Positions 8,018 to 15,323 of a stretch of 39,162 nucleotides of DNA are shown piece after piece. The translations under genes were made by a program, and so were the position numbers. Under the pieces are notes generated by a model, which saw nothing but the letters and a program-made list of their open reading frames with translations, had not been told where the DNA came from and did not search any database. The DNA is from an uncultured Clostridia bacterium. Lineage in GTDB: Bacteria > Bacillota > Clostridia > Christensenellales > CAG-917. The stretch lies in the NCBI GenBank assembly GCA_947624885.1, contig CANQMD010000005.1, positions 1 through 39,162 on the forward strand. The letters are read 5' to 3'. The first letter of the stretch is position 1; every line of letters begins with the position of its first letter.

Positions 8018-9334
8018 TCAAAGCGTCAGCAACAGCGCGGGGACAATTCCGTCCGCTCTGTAATAATAATCGTTCAAAATGCTGCCGTCGTACATAATTG
8101 TCGTGATTTTGGTCGCGTTAGTCGCGTTTTGCGAACGCAACCACCACGTTCCATAGCCGTGATATTTTTTGAGCCCCTTGTTTGATTCGGGCACGGTATA
8201 CGCTCCGCGAACTCTCGCGTATGCCGTCGTCTTTCTGTTTATAGCAAACGAATCTTCATGCATTGTCGTCACTTCGCTTTCGCTCGGCAAAAACACTTTG
8301 TCCAAGGTGTCCTCGCACACGTTGGGATTGTCGGGATTCGAAGTGGAAGCGGCGCTGTTGTCGACCGTGGCCTGCAGAATAAATTTCGCCTCGACGTCGT
8401 TGAACGCGTCGGCATAAAAGTTTTCGTTGAGCCATTGGCGAACATTGCTGTTTTTGTAGCCGTCGTCGGCGGCGCTCCAATATTGCCCGTCCAAAATGAG
8501 ATTTGCAACGAGCGTCATCTTGTTGTCGTCCGTCCTCACCGAAACCCATTCGATCGGCTCCCACTTGAACCAATACACGGTTTCCACCTCATATCCGTTG
8601 CTAAGTTGATTGCTATTGTTGTTGTGATACCAGATCGCAAAATACAAGTTTGTCAAAAAATATACTCCTCTGTATTTGTTTCCGCCGTGCTCGACGTCTA
8701 TATACCACATATCCTCCTCGAAAGTCGCTTCGCCCTCGCAATAAAATTTGATATATTTTGACCAACCGTGCGCGTTCTCCAATGTGGGTTTTTCGCCCGC
8801 TTTTGCGTTAAGTTCCGCTATGAGCGCGGCGTCATCAACTTCGCTTTGCGGATAATTGCCGAAATATATCTTGCCGTTTTCGGACTTGTATATCTCGTTT
8901 TCGAGCCCGCACACCGTGCATTTTGCTTTGCCGTTTTCAAGTTTATCTCCCCAGGTGTGCTCTCCCGTCTTTGGAATTGTCTCCTCTCCGTCGAGTTTTT
9001 CACCGCACACGGCGCATTTTTTATATTTATGCCCGTCTCTCACGCAAGTCGCCTCGACGTCGACCTCCCACGTTTCGGTATGTTCGCCCGTCGCGGGAAT
9101 GACCGTATCCGACAATTTTATTTCATTTTTGTTCGCGTCGAAATATCTCCCGCATTCGCAAGTATAATACAAACTGTTGCCGGCCAGCACGCAGGTAGGA
9201 CTGTTCGCTGCAACTTCGACATAGTTGTGCGTATGTGCGGTTTGAGCCTTGCCGTCGCACGCCGCAAGCGCCATCGCGGCGATAGCCAACGCCAAAGCCA
9301 CCGCCAAAATCAAAAGACGTTTGTTCTTTTTCAT
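8018..9334 (-). CDS. DUF6273 lipoprotein with zinc-ribbon-like repeats
   Basis: 438 residues. Signal peptide with lipobox ALAAC (Cys26), so the protein is anchored on the outer face of the membrane. Residues about 30-130 hold three repeats with CxC or CxxC pairs (YYTCECGRYFD, YKKCAVCGEKL, AKCTVCGLEN) each with a GEHT-type spacer, as seen in many clostridial surface proteins. The rest is a DUF6273 domain: IYFGNYPQSEVDD, WEPIEWVSV, ANLILDGQYW, NVRQWLNENFYADAFNDVE, KVFLPSESEVTT, TWWLRSQ, ending GIVPALLLTL. DUF6273 is common in clostridial surface proteins and has no settled role. Strong own promoter containing a palindrome; divergent from an XRE regulator that may control it. Confidence 0.85.
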   Translation of the reverse strand: MKKNKRLLILAVALALAIAAMALAACDGKAQTAHTHNYVEVAANSPTCVLAGNSLYYTCECGRYFDANKNEIKLSDTVIPATGEHTETWEVDVEATCVRDGHKYKKCAVCGEKLDGEETIPKTGEHTWGDKLENGKAKCTVCGLENEIYKSENGKIYFGNYPQSEVDDAALIAELNAKAGEKPTLENAHGWSKYIKFYCEGEATFEEDMWYIDVEHGGNKYRGVYFLTNLYFAIWYHNNNSNQLSNGYEVETVYWFKWEPIEWVSVRTDDNKMTLVANLILDGQYWSAADDGYKNSNVRQWLNENFYADAFNDVEAKFILQATVDNSAASTSNPDNPNVCEDTLDKVFLPSESEVTTMHEDSFAINRKTTAYARVRGAYTVPESNKGLKKYHGYGTWWLRSQNATNATKITTIMYDGSILNDYYYRADGIVPALLLTL

Positions 9335-9359
9335 CCTTTTATGCTCCTTTTTATATCGT

Positions 9360-9380
9360 TTGATTAAATTATTTAATCAA
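9360..9380. promoter_or_regulatory. 21-bp perfect palindrome in the DUF6273 leader
   Basis: Arms TTGATTAAAT and ATTTAATCAA around a single T, between the lipoprotein promoter and its start codon. Symmetry and place suit a dimeric repressor; the adjacent XRE protein is the natural candidate (inference). Confidence 0.6.
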
Positions 9381-9388
9381 CACACGCA

Positions 9389-9417
9389 ATTATAGATAAG
9401 ATTATCTAATCTGTCAA
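9389..9417 (-). promoter_or_regulatory. consensus promoter of the DUF6273 gene with operator in its spacer
   Basis: Minus strand TTGACA (9412-9417), exactly 17 bases, TATAAT (9389-9394): a perfect sigma-A promoter. The spacer carries the 16-bp palindrome TAGATAAGATTATCTA (9393-9408), so a bound repressor would block RNA polymerase. Confidence 0.85.
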
Positions 9418-9465
9418 TACTAAATTATCAAAAAACTTTATATTTCTTGAGTAAAAGAGGTGAAT

Positions 9466-9789
9466 ATGATAAGATTTTTTGAACTTAGAGGGGAAAAAGG
9501 CATTTCCCAACGCGAAATCGCAAAAATCTTTGACATAAGTCAGGCAACCTACAACAATTGGGAGAACGGCAAAACGCAGCCGTCCATCGAACAACTCATC
9601 GCGCTTGCAAAATTTTACGGCGTTTCTGTGGATTATCTCATTGGCAACAGCGACGACGCAGGCATCATCAATTATGACAAACCCCAACTCTCCGACGAAG
9701 AAACTCAGCTTCTGCGCGCGTTTCGCCCCCTGCCCCATGAAACGCGAACGAGTTTTCTCAAACTGATGCAAGATATGAGCAACTCCTGA
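9466..9789 (+). CDS. XRE-family transcriptional regulator
   Basis: 107 residues. N-terminal Cro/CI helix-turn-helix covers residues 1-60: ISQREIAKIFDISQATYNNWENGKTQPS, then LIALAKFYGVSVDYLIGNS. A short C-terminal helical part (DEETQLLRAFRPLPHETRTSFLKLM) is typical of small phage-like or SinR-like regulators. I choose the ATG at 9466 because AGAGG is five bases upstream; the in-frame GTG at 9460 overlaps that site. Divergent from the DUF6273 lipoprotein, with two palindromes between them. Confidence 0.9.
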   Translation: MIRFFELRGEKGISQREIAKIFDISQATYNNWENGKTQPSIEQLIALAKFYGVSVDYLIGNSDDAGIINYDKPQLSDEETQLLRAFRPLPHETRTSFLKLMQDMSNS

Positions 9790-9895
9790 ATCTGCGCCTA
9801 TCCTGCATATAGCGTAAACACATGGCATAAAAAATTTGCAAAGCACAAATTCGGCGCAAAAAGACTACATGGCTTTTGTTTTTTTGGAGGTAAAA

Positions 9896-10441
9896 ATGTT
9901 TATAGGCGCTTTCAACAAGAAAAACAACTTTTGCGAAAAAGAATGGGTATACAAAAAATGGGGACTGCAATATGCCTTTGACGCGCAAATTTTCGGCGAT
10001 GTCGCGGACAATATAGTGCGGCTCCTCGGCGACAAAACTACATATACGGTCGAGGACGCTTACAAATATTTTCATCTGACATACAACGCGTATCAAATCG
10101 ACTATAAGCAATTTTACAACTATTGCCACACGTACTCTCCAAAACTTTTCGACATCTCTCAACCTACAATAAGCGACGATCGCGACATAGAGATCTTGGC
10201 AGAGGATGCGGGCAAATTTTTCGCATATCTGAAAGACGGGCAATATACAGATGAAAAAGCGCTCGCATTGGTGATAGACAACGGCTTTCTTCGCGATATG
10301 ACGGGGTCGACTTCCGACGACAATTTGATTTTGGTCATCGGCACTTTAGACGGCACGATGATAAATTCCATGAAAGTCCTCCTCCACCCCAATATACCTG
10401 AAATCGAATACGCGCTTGACTTTTTCAGACAGCACAGTTAA
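9896..10441 (+). CDS. protein of unknown function
   Basis: 181 residues from the ATG at 9896, which has GGAGG six bases upstream; in-frame codons back to 9836 have no ribosome site. No signal peptide or membrane segment. Aromatic-rich N-terminal half (YKKWGLQYAFDAQIFGDVADNIVRLL, YKYFHLTYNAYQIDYKQFYNY) and a more acidic C-terminal half (ISDDRDIEILAEDAGKFFAYLKDG, IPEIEYALDFFRQHS). I do not recognise it. It follows the XRE gene by 106 bp on the same strand and might be co-transcribed with it. Confidence 0.65.
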   Translation: MFIGAFNKKNNFCEKEWVYKKWGLQYAFDAQIFGDVADNIVRLLGDKTTYTVEDAYKYFHLTYNAYQIDYKQFYNYCHTYSPKLFDISQPTISDDRDIEILAEDAGKFFAYLKDGQYTDEKALALVIDNGFLRDMTGSTSDDNLILVIGTLDGTMINSMKVLLHPNIPEIEYALDFFRQHS

Positions 10442-10757
10442 ATTCAGCGACAATGCCATAAAAACCGATATCTAAACGTTTGAACATGCAAATTTATTAA
10501 AAATACGGCTGATCTCGAAACATCTTCGATATCAGCCGAATTTCTCGCCTATTTCCGTTTGCTGTCGGCATATTTGTGAATTTATTTCGACTAATCTCGA
10601 ATCCGATTTGAAATTAGCCATACTTTATATCTTGTCAACACTAAATGTCAAAGTTTGATTCTACAATCAAGAAATAGTTCACCCTGCAACTTATCTGTAC
10701 ATAAATTTGCGATTTTTGCAAATTTTATCGATTTTGACTCAAATGCCTATTATTTTG
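10442..10757. repeat. AT-rich intergenic region with two related hairpins
   Basis: No gene seen. 10506-10538 is a hairpin with arms CGGCTGAT..TCGA and TCGA..ATCAGCCG, a likely terminator for the unknown gene. 10589-10619 (GACTAATCTCGAA to TTTGAAATTAGCC) folds the same way with mismatches and resembles the first in sequence. 10655-10670 is TTGATT-CTAC-AATCAA. TGTCAACACTAAAT at 10633-10646 matches TGTCAATACTAAAT at 9412-9425 in the XRE intergenic region except at one base. Confidence 0.55.
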
Positions 10758-10786
10758 TTGACATTTCACTTGAAAAACATTATATT
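10758..10786 (+). promoter_or_regulatory. rex promoter
   Basis: TTGACA (10758-10763), 17 bases, TATATT (10781-10786). The spacer contains a symmetrical TTTCA-CT-TGAAA (10764-10775). It does not fit the Rex consensus TTGTTAAnnnnTTAACAA, so autoregulation is not shown. Confidence 0.7.
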
Positions 10787-10816
10787 TTTATCGATTAAAC
10801 ATCCGTGAGGTGCATT

Positions 10817-11455
10817 ATGGTTTCGGACAAGTCTGAAATTTCAAAGGCTACGCTCAACAGGTTGCCGTCCTATCTCAGGTATCTCTACGAACTTGACAAA
10901 AAGGGCGAGCAAACCGTTTCCAGCACAATGATAGCGGCGGGGCTGGACCTCAACCCCGTGCAGGTGCGCAAGGATATCGCCTTTGTTGCGACATCTCCCG
11001 GCAAACCGAAACTCGGCTATGTCACAAAGGAACTCATTGCGGATTTTGAAAACTTCCTTGGCTACCACAACACGCGCGACGCGGTTTTGGTGGGAGCGGG
11101 CGGACTTGGTCACGCGATCCTTGGCTACGACGGATTTGCAAAATACGGCTTGAACGTCATTGCCGCCTTCGACATAAATCCCGATGTGATCGGCAAAACC
11201 ATTAACGGCAAACCCGTCTACGAAATGGCACGCCTGCCCGAACTTGTCAAACGTTTCAACATCCGCCTCGGCATCATCACCGTTCCATCGCAGTCCGCTC
11301 AAGAAGTCGCAGATCTCATGGTGAACGCGGGCATAAAGGCGATTTGGAGTTTCGCCGCAAAGCACCTCAATCTGCCCGCAGGAGTCGCCCTCAAGCACGA
11401 GGATCTTGCCGCGTCGTTGGCTCTATTGCGCATGCAACTCGTTTCCCAAGATTAA
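10817..11455 (+). CDS. rex: redox-sensing transcriptional repressor Rex
   Basis: 212 residues, the normal Rex length. N-terminal winged helix (ISKATLNRLPSYLRYLYEL, VSSTMIAAGLDLNPVQVRKDIAF) and a Rossmann domain with VLVGAGGLGHAILGY (GxGxxG at 93-98) and AFDINPDVIG, followed by the domain-swapped C-terminal helix (HEDLAASLALLRMQL). Rex senses the NADH/NAD ratio and represses fermentation and respiration genes at low NADH in Bacillota. Start ATG at 10817 with GAGGTG upstream. No Rex-type target genes are beside it here. Confidence 0.95.
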   Translation: MVSDKSEISKATLNRLPSYLRYLYELDKKGEQTVSSTMIAAGLDLNPVQVRKDIAFVATSPGKPKLGYVTKELIADFENFLGYHNTRDAVLVGAGGLGHAILGYDGFAKYGLNVIAAFDINPDVIGKTINGKPVYEMARLPELVKRFNIRLGIITVPSQSAQEVADLMVNAGIKAIWSFAAKHLNLPAGVALKHEDLAASLALLRMQLVSQD

Positions 11456-11458
11456 AAC

Positions 11459-11571
11459 CGCGATATTTGTGCAAAGACAAGGAAAAGCCCTTTGATAAGC
11501 CGCCAAATGTACTTTGCGTACATGACGGCGAAATCAAGGGGCTTTGACACAGTATTTGGGCAAATAGCACG
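11459..11571. repeat. long hairpin element, unit 1
   Basis: A single imperfect hairpin: two 54-base arms (11459-11512, 11518-11571) meet at a 5-base loop TTTGC flanked by GTAC. Paired blocks include CGCGATATTTG with CAGTATTTGGGCAAATAGCACG, AAAGCCCTTTGAT with ATCAAGGGGCTTT, GCCG with CGGC, and ATGTAC with GTACAT. It begins three bases after the rex stop. Same architecture as unit 2. Confidence 0.85.
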
Positions 11572-11576
11572 TTTGT

Positions 11577-11699
11577 AAAACGGCGATATTTGGATGAAGA
11601 ACAAGAACGCGCCTTCTCGCTGAACACGAGCGTACTTTGTGTACGTGAACGTGAAGCGAGAAGGCGCTGACGCAGTTATTCGCCAAATACCGCCGTTTT
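11577..11699. repeat. long hairpin element, unit 2
   Basis: Arms of 59 bases (11577-11635, 11641-11699) around TTTGT flanked by GTAC. Outer AAAACGGCG pairs with CGCCGTTTT; then TATTTGG / CCAAATA; then GCGCCTTCTCGCT / AGCGAGAAGGCGC; then CGTAC / GTACG. It ends in the upp stop codon. Units share the outer GCGATATTTG and the apex GTACTTTG[CT]GTAC and lie 123 bp apart, but the middle stem sequence differs while remaining paired. Confidence 0.88.
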
Positions 11700-12337
11700 T
11701 ACTTGGTGCCGAAGAGGCGATCGCCCGCATCGCCGAGGCCGGGAAGAATGTATCCCACATCGTTGAGTTGGCGATCGAGCGTGGACACGTAGATCTTCAC
11801 GTCGGGATGTGCTTTGGCGACGGTTTCAACGCCTTGGGGCACGCCGATGATGTTCATAAGGCGGATATTTTTGCAGCCGCGTTTTTTGAGCAGATCGATG
11901 GCTCCCACAGCGCTTCCGCCGGTGGCAAGCATGGGATCGAGCAGAATGACCACGCTGTTTTCGATGCCGTCGGGCAGTTTGCAGTAGTACTCGTGCGGCT
12001 CAAGCGTTTCCTCGTCGCGATACAGTCCGATGTGCCCCACTCTTGCCGTCGGGAAAAGCGTATGCACGCCGTTGACCATGCCCAGCCCCGCGCGGAGGAT
12101 GGGAACGATGGTGACCGCGTTGTCGGCGACCATAGTCTGCTCCGTCGTTTCAAGCGGAGTTTCCACAAGCACTTTTTTGGTCGGGACGTCCTTGAACGCC
12201 TCAAAAACCATGAGCGTGGTAATCTCCTCCACGAGTTCTCTGAACTGCTTCATGCCGGTATTTTTATCGCGCAGGATCGCGACTTTGTGCTGAATGAGCG
12301 GATGATCGAAGATAGTGACGTTTTGATAGTTTTGCAT
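11699..12337 (-). CDS. upp: uracil phosphoribosyltransferase
   Basis: 212 residues from the ATG at 12337 (ribosome site GGAGG). Converts uracil and PRPP to UMP. Clear family sequence: NVTIFDHPLIQHKVAILRDKNTGMKQFRELVEEI at the start, VPILRAGLGMVNGV, YRDEETLEPHEYYCKLP, the PRPP loop VVILLDPMLATGGSAVGAI, and the C-terminal LNDVGYILPGLGDAGDRLFGTK. It lies downstream of the uracil permease on the same strand, forming a salvage pair, although an intrinsic terminator separates them. Confidence 0.97.
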   Translation of the reverse strand: MQNYQNVTIFDHPLIQHKVAILRDKNTGMKQFRELVEEITTLMVFEAFKDVPTKKVLVETPLETTEQTMVADNAVTIVPILRAGLGMVNGVHTLFPTARVGHIGLYRDEETLEPHEYYCKLPDGIENSVVILLDPMLATGGSAVGAIDLLKKRGCKNIRLMNIIGVPQGVETVAKAHPDVKIYVSTLDRQLNDVGYILPGLGDAGDRLFGTK

Positions 12338-12390
12338 AATTAACCTCCAAAGAATGCGGCGGCAACGCATGCACGCGGCTTGCGCGTCGC

Positions 12391-12424
12391 AAAAAACGGG
12401 CATACGGACGTTGTGCCGTATGCC
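12391..12424 (-). terminator. intrinsic terminator after the uracil permease
   Basis: Minus strand GGCATACGG / CCGTATGCC stem with an 8-base loop, then CGTTTTTTG. It lies 13 bases after the permease stop; upp expression needs readthrough or a promoter that I cannot place. Confidence 0.85.
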
Positions 12425-12437
12425 TGCAAAATGGTTT

Positions 12438-14102
12438 TCAGTCCTTGTCCTCAGCGGCTTCCTTTTCGGGGAGTTCCTCGGTCGTTTGGGTTTGAGGAGC
12501 CTCAGGCGCTTCGGTAGCCTCGGGTTGAGCCTCTTCCGCGGGTGTGGCCTCTGCTTGTGAACCGCCTACGTCGTAGGTCGCGTCAGCTTCGACGGGCGCA
12601 GCCATAAGACTTTCGGGCTTTTCGGTTTCGCCGCCCTTCTTTTCGATAGCCGTGATGATGGCGTATGTCACGATGCCAAGGATAAGCGCGGTCGCAATGG
12701 AAGTGATCTGAATGGTTTTTGCGACATGTCCGTTGCCCTCAAGCGCATACGGGATCTGAATGGACAATCCGCCGATGCCCGCAATGAGGATCGCGCTGAC
12801 GACAAACAAGTTCTTGTTTTCGCCAAGGTCGATATTTTTGAACATCTTAAGACCGCTGACCGCGATGAAGCCGTACAATGTGAGGCACACGCCGCCCATA
12901 ACGCAGCTGGGGATCGTGCGCAACAGTGCCATAAGCGGGCTGATGAAACTCAGCACAATGCACATGCACGCGGCAGTGAATATCGTCCAGACAGAAGCGT
13001 TTCTTGTGATCGCAACGCAGCCGACGGACTCGCCATATGTGGTGTTGGGGCACATACCCAAAACCGTACCGGCGATAGATCCAACGCCGTCGCCGAGGAG
13101 CGTTCTCTTCAGACCGGGCTCTCCCTCAACAAGATCTCTGCCGATGATGGAGCCGAGGTTTTTGTGATCCGCGATGTGCTCAGCAAACACAACCAGCGCA
13201 ACGGGGATAAACGCAAGCGCGACTTCCGCAACGCCCGCGCCGTTGAGCAATGTGCCCTGCTGCATAACGCCATCCACGATAGCGCCGATGGACGCCTCGC
13301 CTTTGACGATTTCCTTGATAGCCTCTATCAATGCAAAGTCGGGATAATTGAGGAAAGCGGTCACGCCGTTGAACGCCTTCGCGCCCGTATCTGTTGTGTG
13401 AACGAAATTGTCGACCAGCGGTTGCCAATTGACTATCTTGAGATATTCCACATGCGCGCCGTAGCCGATTGCAGAGAAGAGCGAAGCCACAACATAGCCT
13501 GCACCGATACCGATGATGAACGGGATGAGTTTGGGCATCTTGAACTTCTTTTGGCAGGAGCAAAGGATGATCGTGATGAACGTCACAAGGCCGCACAGCA
13601 AACCGATAAGATTGTAGCTGCCGTTGATCGCGTCACCGCTTGCCTTGACCATATCGCCCATAGCGCTGCCCGCAAGGCTGAGTCCGATGAGCGCGACCGT
13701 GGGCCCGATGATGACGGGAGGCATCAGCTTGCTGACCCATTTTGTGCCGGCAAAGTGAATGATGAGCGCAAGCACCACATAAACAAGACCCGCAAATATG
13801 GATCCGACCAAAATTCCCAGATATCCGAACGCCATCGCCGCGGAAAGCGAGCTCAAAAACGCAAAGGAACTGCCCAAAAACACGGGGCTCTTGAACTTTG
13901 TGAAGAGCAGGTAGACTATCGTGCCAACGCCCGCGCCGAGGATCGCGGCGGGGATCTGCGTCGGCAAACCGATGATCGTCGGGACGGCGATCGTTGCCGC
14001 CATGATGGCGAGGACCTGTTGGAAAGCAAAGACCAGCAACTTTCCAAACGGCTTCGGCACATCTTGCACGTCATAGATGAGATTGTTTTGATTGTTTGCC
14101 AT
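12438..14102 (-). CDS. uracil permease (NCS2 / UraA family)
   Basis: 554 residues from the ATG at 14102 (AGGAGA seven bases upstream). Nucleobase:cation symporter-2 fold with 12-14 membrane segments. Substrate-site signatures: VVFAEHIADHKNLGSIIGRDL (the UraA EH motif), LLGDGVGSIAGTVLGMCPNTTYGESVGCVAITR (with the conserved GES glutamate) and MPPVIIGPTVALIGLSLA. Uracil is the likely substrate given the neighbouring upp; xanthine is possible. The last 70 residues or so are a Pro/Glu/Ala-rich acidic tail absent from UraA. Expression is probably attenuated through the leader upstream. Confidence 0.9.
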   Translation of the reverse strand: MANNQNNLIYDVQDVPKPFGKLLVFAFQQVLAIMAATIAVPTIIGLPTQIPAAILGAGVGTIVYLLFTKFKSPVFLGSSFAFLSSLSAAMAFGYLGILVGSIFAGLVYVVLALIIHFAGTKWVSKLMPPVIIGPTVALIGLSLAGSAMGDMVKASGDAINGSYNLIGLLCGLVTFITIILCSCQKKFKMPKLIPFIIGIGAGYVVASLFSAIGYGAHVEYLKIVNWQPLVDNFVHTTDTGAKAFNGVTAFLNYPDFALIEAIKEIVKGEASIGAIVDGVMQQGTLLNGAGVAEVALAFIPVALVVFAEHIADHKNLGSIIGRDLVEGEPGLKRTLLGDGVGSIAGTVLGMCPNTTYGESVGCVAITRNASVWTIFTAACMCIVLSFISPLMALLRTIPSCVMGGVCLTLYGFIAVSGLKMFKNIDLGENKNLFVVSAILIAGIGGLSIQIPYALEGNGHVAKTIQITSIATALILGIVTYAIITAIEKKGGETEKPESLMAAPVEADATYDVGGSQAEATPAEEAQPEATEAPEAPQTQTTEELPEKEAAEDKD

Positions 14103-14132
14103 AACAATATCTCCTAAATATAGATTTTCCAC

Positions 14133-14159
14133 AAAAAAAGATGTCCCCGAAAGGACATC
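14133..14159 (-). terminator. attenuator terminator in the permease leader
   Basis: Minus strand GATGTCC / GGACATC stem, 6-base loop, then seven T. It stands between the promoter and the permease gene, 31 bases before the start codon, so transcription must read through it to reach the gene. Confidence 0.85.
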
Positions 14160-14165
14160 AAATTT

Positions 14166-14255
14166 TCACGCAAGCGTGGAAGAGAGAATTTCAGACGGCA
14201 CTGCGACAATGATCGCACAAACGCTTGCAAAACGCTTAAAGAGCATGCTCCTCAT
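14166..14255 (-). CDS. leader peptide of the uracil permease
   Basis: 29 codons, starting MRSMLFKRFASV and ending EILSSTLA. ATG at 14255 with a perfect GGAGG five bases upstream. The TGA lies six bases before the attenuator stem, so a ribosome finishing the peptide would cover the left arm of the terminator. The arrangement resembles the E. coli pyrBI leader PyrL, where close coupling of translation to a UTP-starved polymerase prevents termination. GCAAGCGT early in the message (complement of 14221-14228) can pair with ACGCTTGC near the stop (complement of 14170-14177), giving an alternative fold. The peptide sequence itself is probably unimportant. Confidence 0.6.
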   Translation of the reverse strand: MRSMLFKRFASVCAIIVAVPSEILSSTLA

Positions 14256-14284
14256 CTCTGCCTCCGCAAATTTTATCGGGAAAA

Positions 14285-14313
14285 ATATTAACACAAATTC
14301 CGAAAAATGACAA
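14285..14313 (-). promoter_or_regulatory. promoter of the uracil permease leader
   Basis: Minus strand TTGTCA (14308-14313), 17 bases, TAATAT (14285-14290). Start of transcription expected near 14277, giving a leader of about 175 bases that contains the leader peptide and attenuator. A run TTTTTCCC separates the -10 from the start. Confidence 0.7.
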
Positions 14314-14364
14314 CAAAAATCCACAATGTTTTGGCTTTCACAACCAAAAAACACAAAAAGTGCG

Positions 14365-15207
14365 CTACCGCTCCAAAAATCTCCTCAATTCGTCAAGGTC
14401 AAAGGACGGCACGTAATCCTCTATCGCGCTGTCCAGATCCTGCGAAAAGCCGTTTTTCAGCCCCGCGTCAAAAAAAGCGTCCGTCGCCAGGTCATACTCG
14501 TGAGCGGTGAGTCTGCGCCCAAGATCCCCGCGCCCTTCCACCGACGGAGTGGGAAAGTATTGTCCCATCACGCTCACATACATATCCGCGTCGATGTCGG
14601 CGATGTCGCGCATGACTCCGCGCGTGTTTTCCGTCGCGCCCGGCAAAACGAGGTGACGCACGATCACGCCTCTTTTCATCAAGCCGTCGTCCCCAAACAC
14701 GTCGTTTGGCTGTTGCGCTCTCATTTGCGCGATCGCCGCTTTGGCGACCGCCCTGTAGTTTTTGGCATGCGAATATTCCCACGCCAAACCGTCGTCGCTA
14801 TATTTGAAATCCGGCAAAAATATGTCGACCAGCCCCTCAAGTTTTTTGATGTTCGCGACCGTTTCGTAACCGCTGCTGTTCCACACAATCGGCACTTTAA
14901 GCGTCGATTTTGCAAGTTTAAGTGTGTGAACAAGCTGATTTGTCCAATTTGACGGGGTGACAAGATTGATGTTGCAAGCGCCCTCTTTTTCAAGTTTTTG
15001 CATGCCGAAAACAAGTTCGTCCTCGCTCACTTCAACGCCCTTGCCGCCATGCGAGATCTCATAGTTTTGGCAAAACGCGCACCTCAGATTGCATCCGGAA
15101 AAGAAAATAGTTCCGCTGCCCGTCCGCCCGGATATACACGGCTCCTCAAAAAAATGCAAGCCCATCCTTGCAATTTTGTATTTGACGTTCACATCATCTT
15201 TTGCCAA
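14365..15207 (-). CDS. PflX-like radical SAM protein
   Basis: 280 residues. Radical SAM cluster CxxxCxxC at Cys39, Cys43 and Cys46 (FFSGCNLRCAFCQNYEIS), preceded by EEPCISGRTGSGTIFF, a signature of the COG1313/PflX group related to pyruvate formate-lyase activase. Further conserved pieces are VTPSNW, VPIVWNSSGYE, DIFLPDFKY and VIVRHLVLPGATENTRGVM. Substrate unknown for the family. The start is a TTG at 15207 with GGAG seven bases upstream. Downstream of the flavoprotein gene by 116 bp on the same strand; no pfl gene nearby. Confidence 0.85.
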   Translation of the reverse strand: MAKDDVNVKYKIARMGLHFFEEPCISGRTGSGTIFFSGCNLRCAFCQNYEISHGGKGVEVSEDELVFGMQKLEKEGACNINLVTPSNWTNQLVHTLKLAKSTLKVPIVWNSSGYETVANIKKLEGLVDIFLPDFKYSDDGLAWEYSHAKNYRAVAKAAIAQMRAQQPNDVFGDDGLMKRGVIVRHLVLPGATENTRGVMRDIADIDADMYVSVMGQYFPTPSVEGRGDLGRRLTAHEYDLATDAFFDAGLKNGFSQDLDSAIEDYVPSFDLDELRRFLER

Positions 15208-15323
15208 CGCTTTCTCCCGCGCGGACTCTGTTTAACCTGCAGTGCCGCGCTTTGACAGAATATATTGTTTGCATATGCTGATCGACGTTTTGTTTGCGAG
15301 ATCCGTAGTTTCAATCGGGTCGC

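Noticed and set aside
10755-10786. Rex operator at the rex promoter
   Set aside because: The spacer palindrome TTTCACTTGAAA does not match TTGTTAAnnnnTTAACAA.
11452-11760. 102-codon minus-strand frame through the hairpin units with two similar 31-residue stretches
   Set aside because: The similarity comes from the two DNA repeat units being 123 bp (41 codons) apart; it starts inside upp without a ribosome site.
12726-14117. 463-codon open frame on the plus strand
   Set aside because: Antisense shadow of the uracil permease; charged, repetitive composition and no family motif.
14160-14280. PyrR-binding loop in the permease leader
   Set aside because: No match to the PyrR anti-antiterminator loop consensus; only the leader peptide and terminator are evident.
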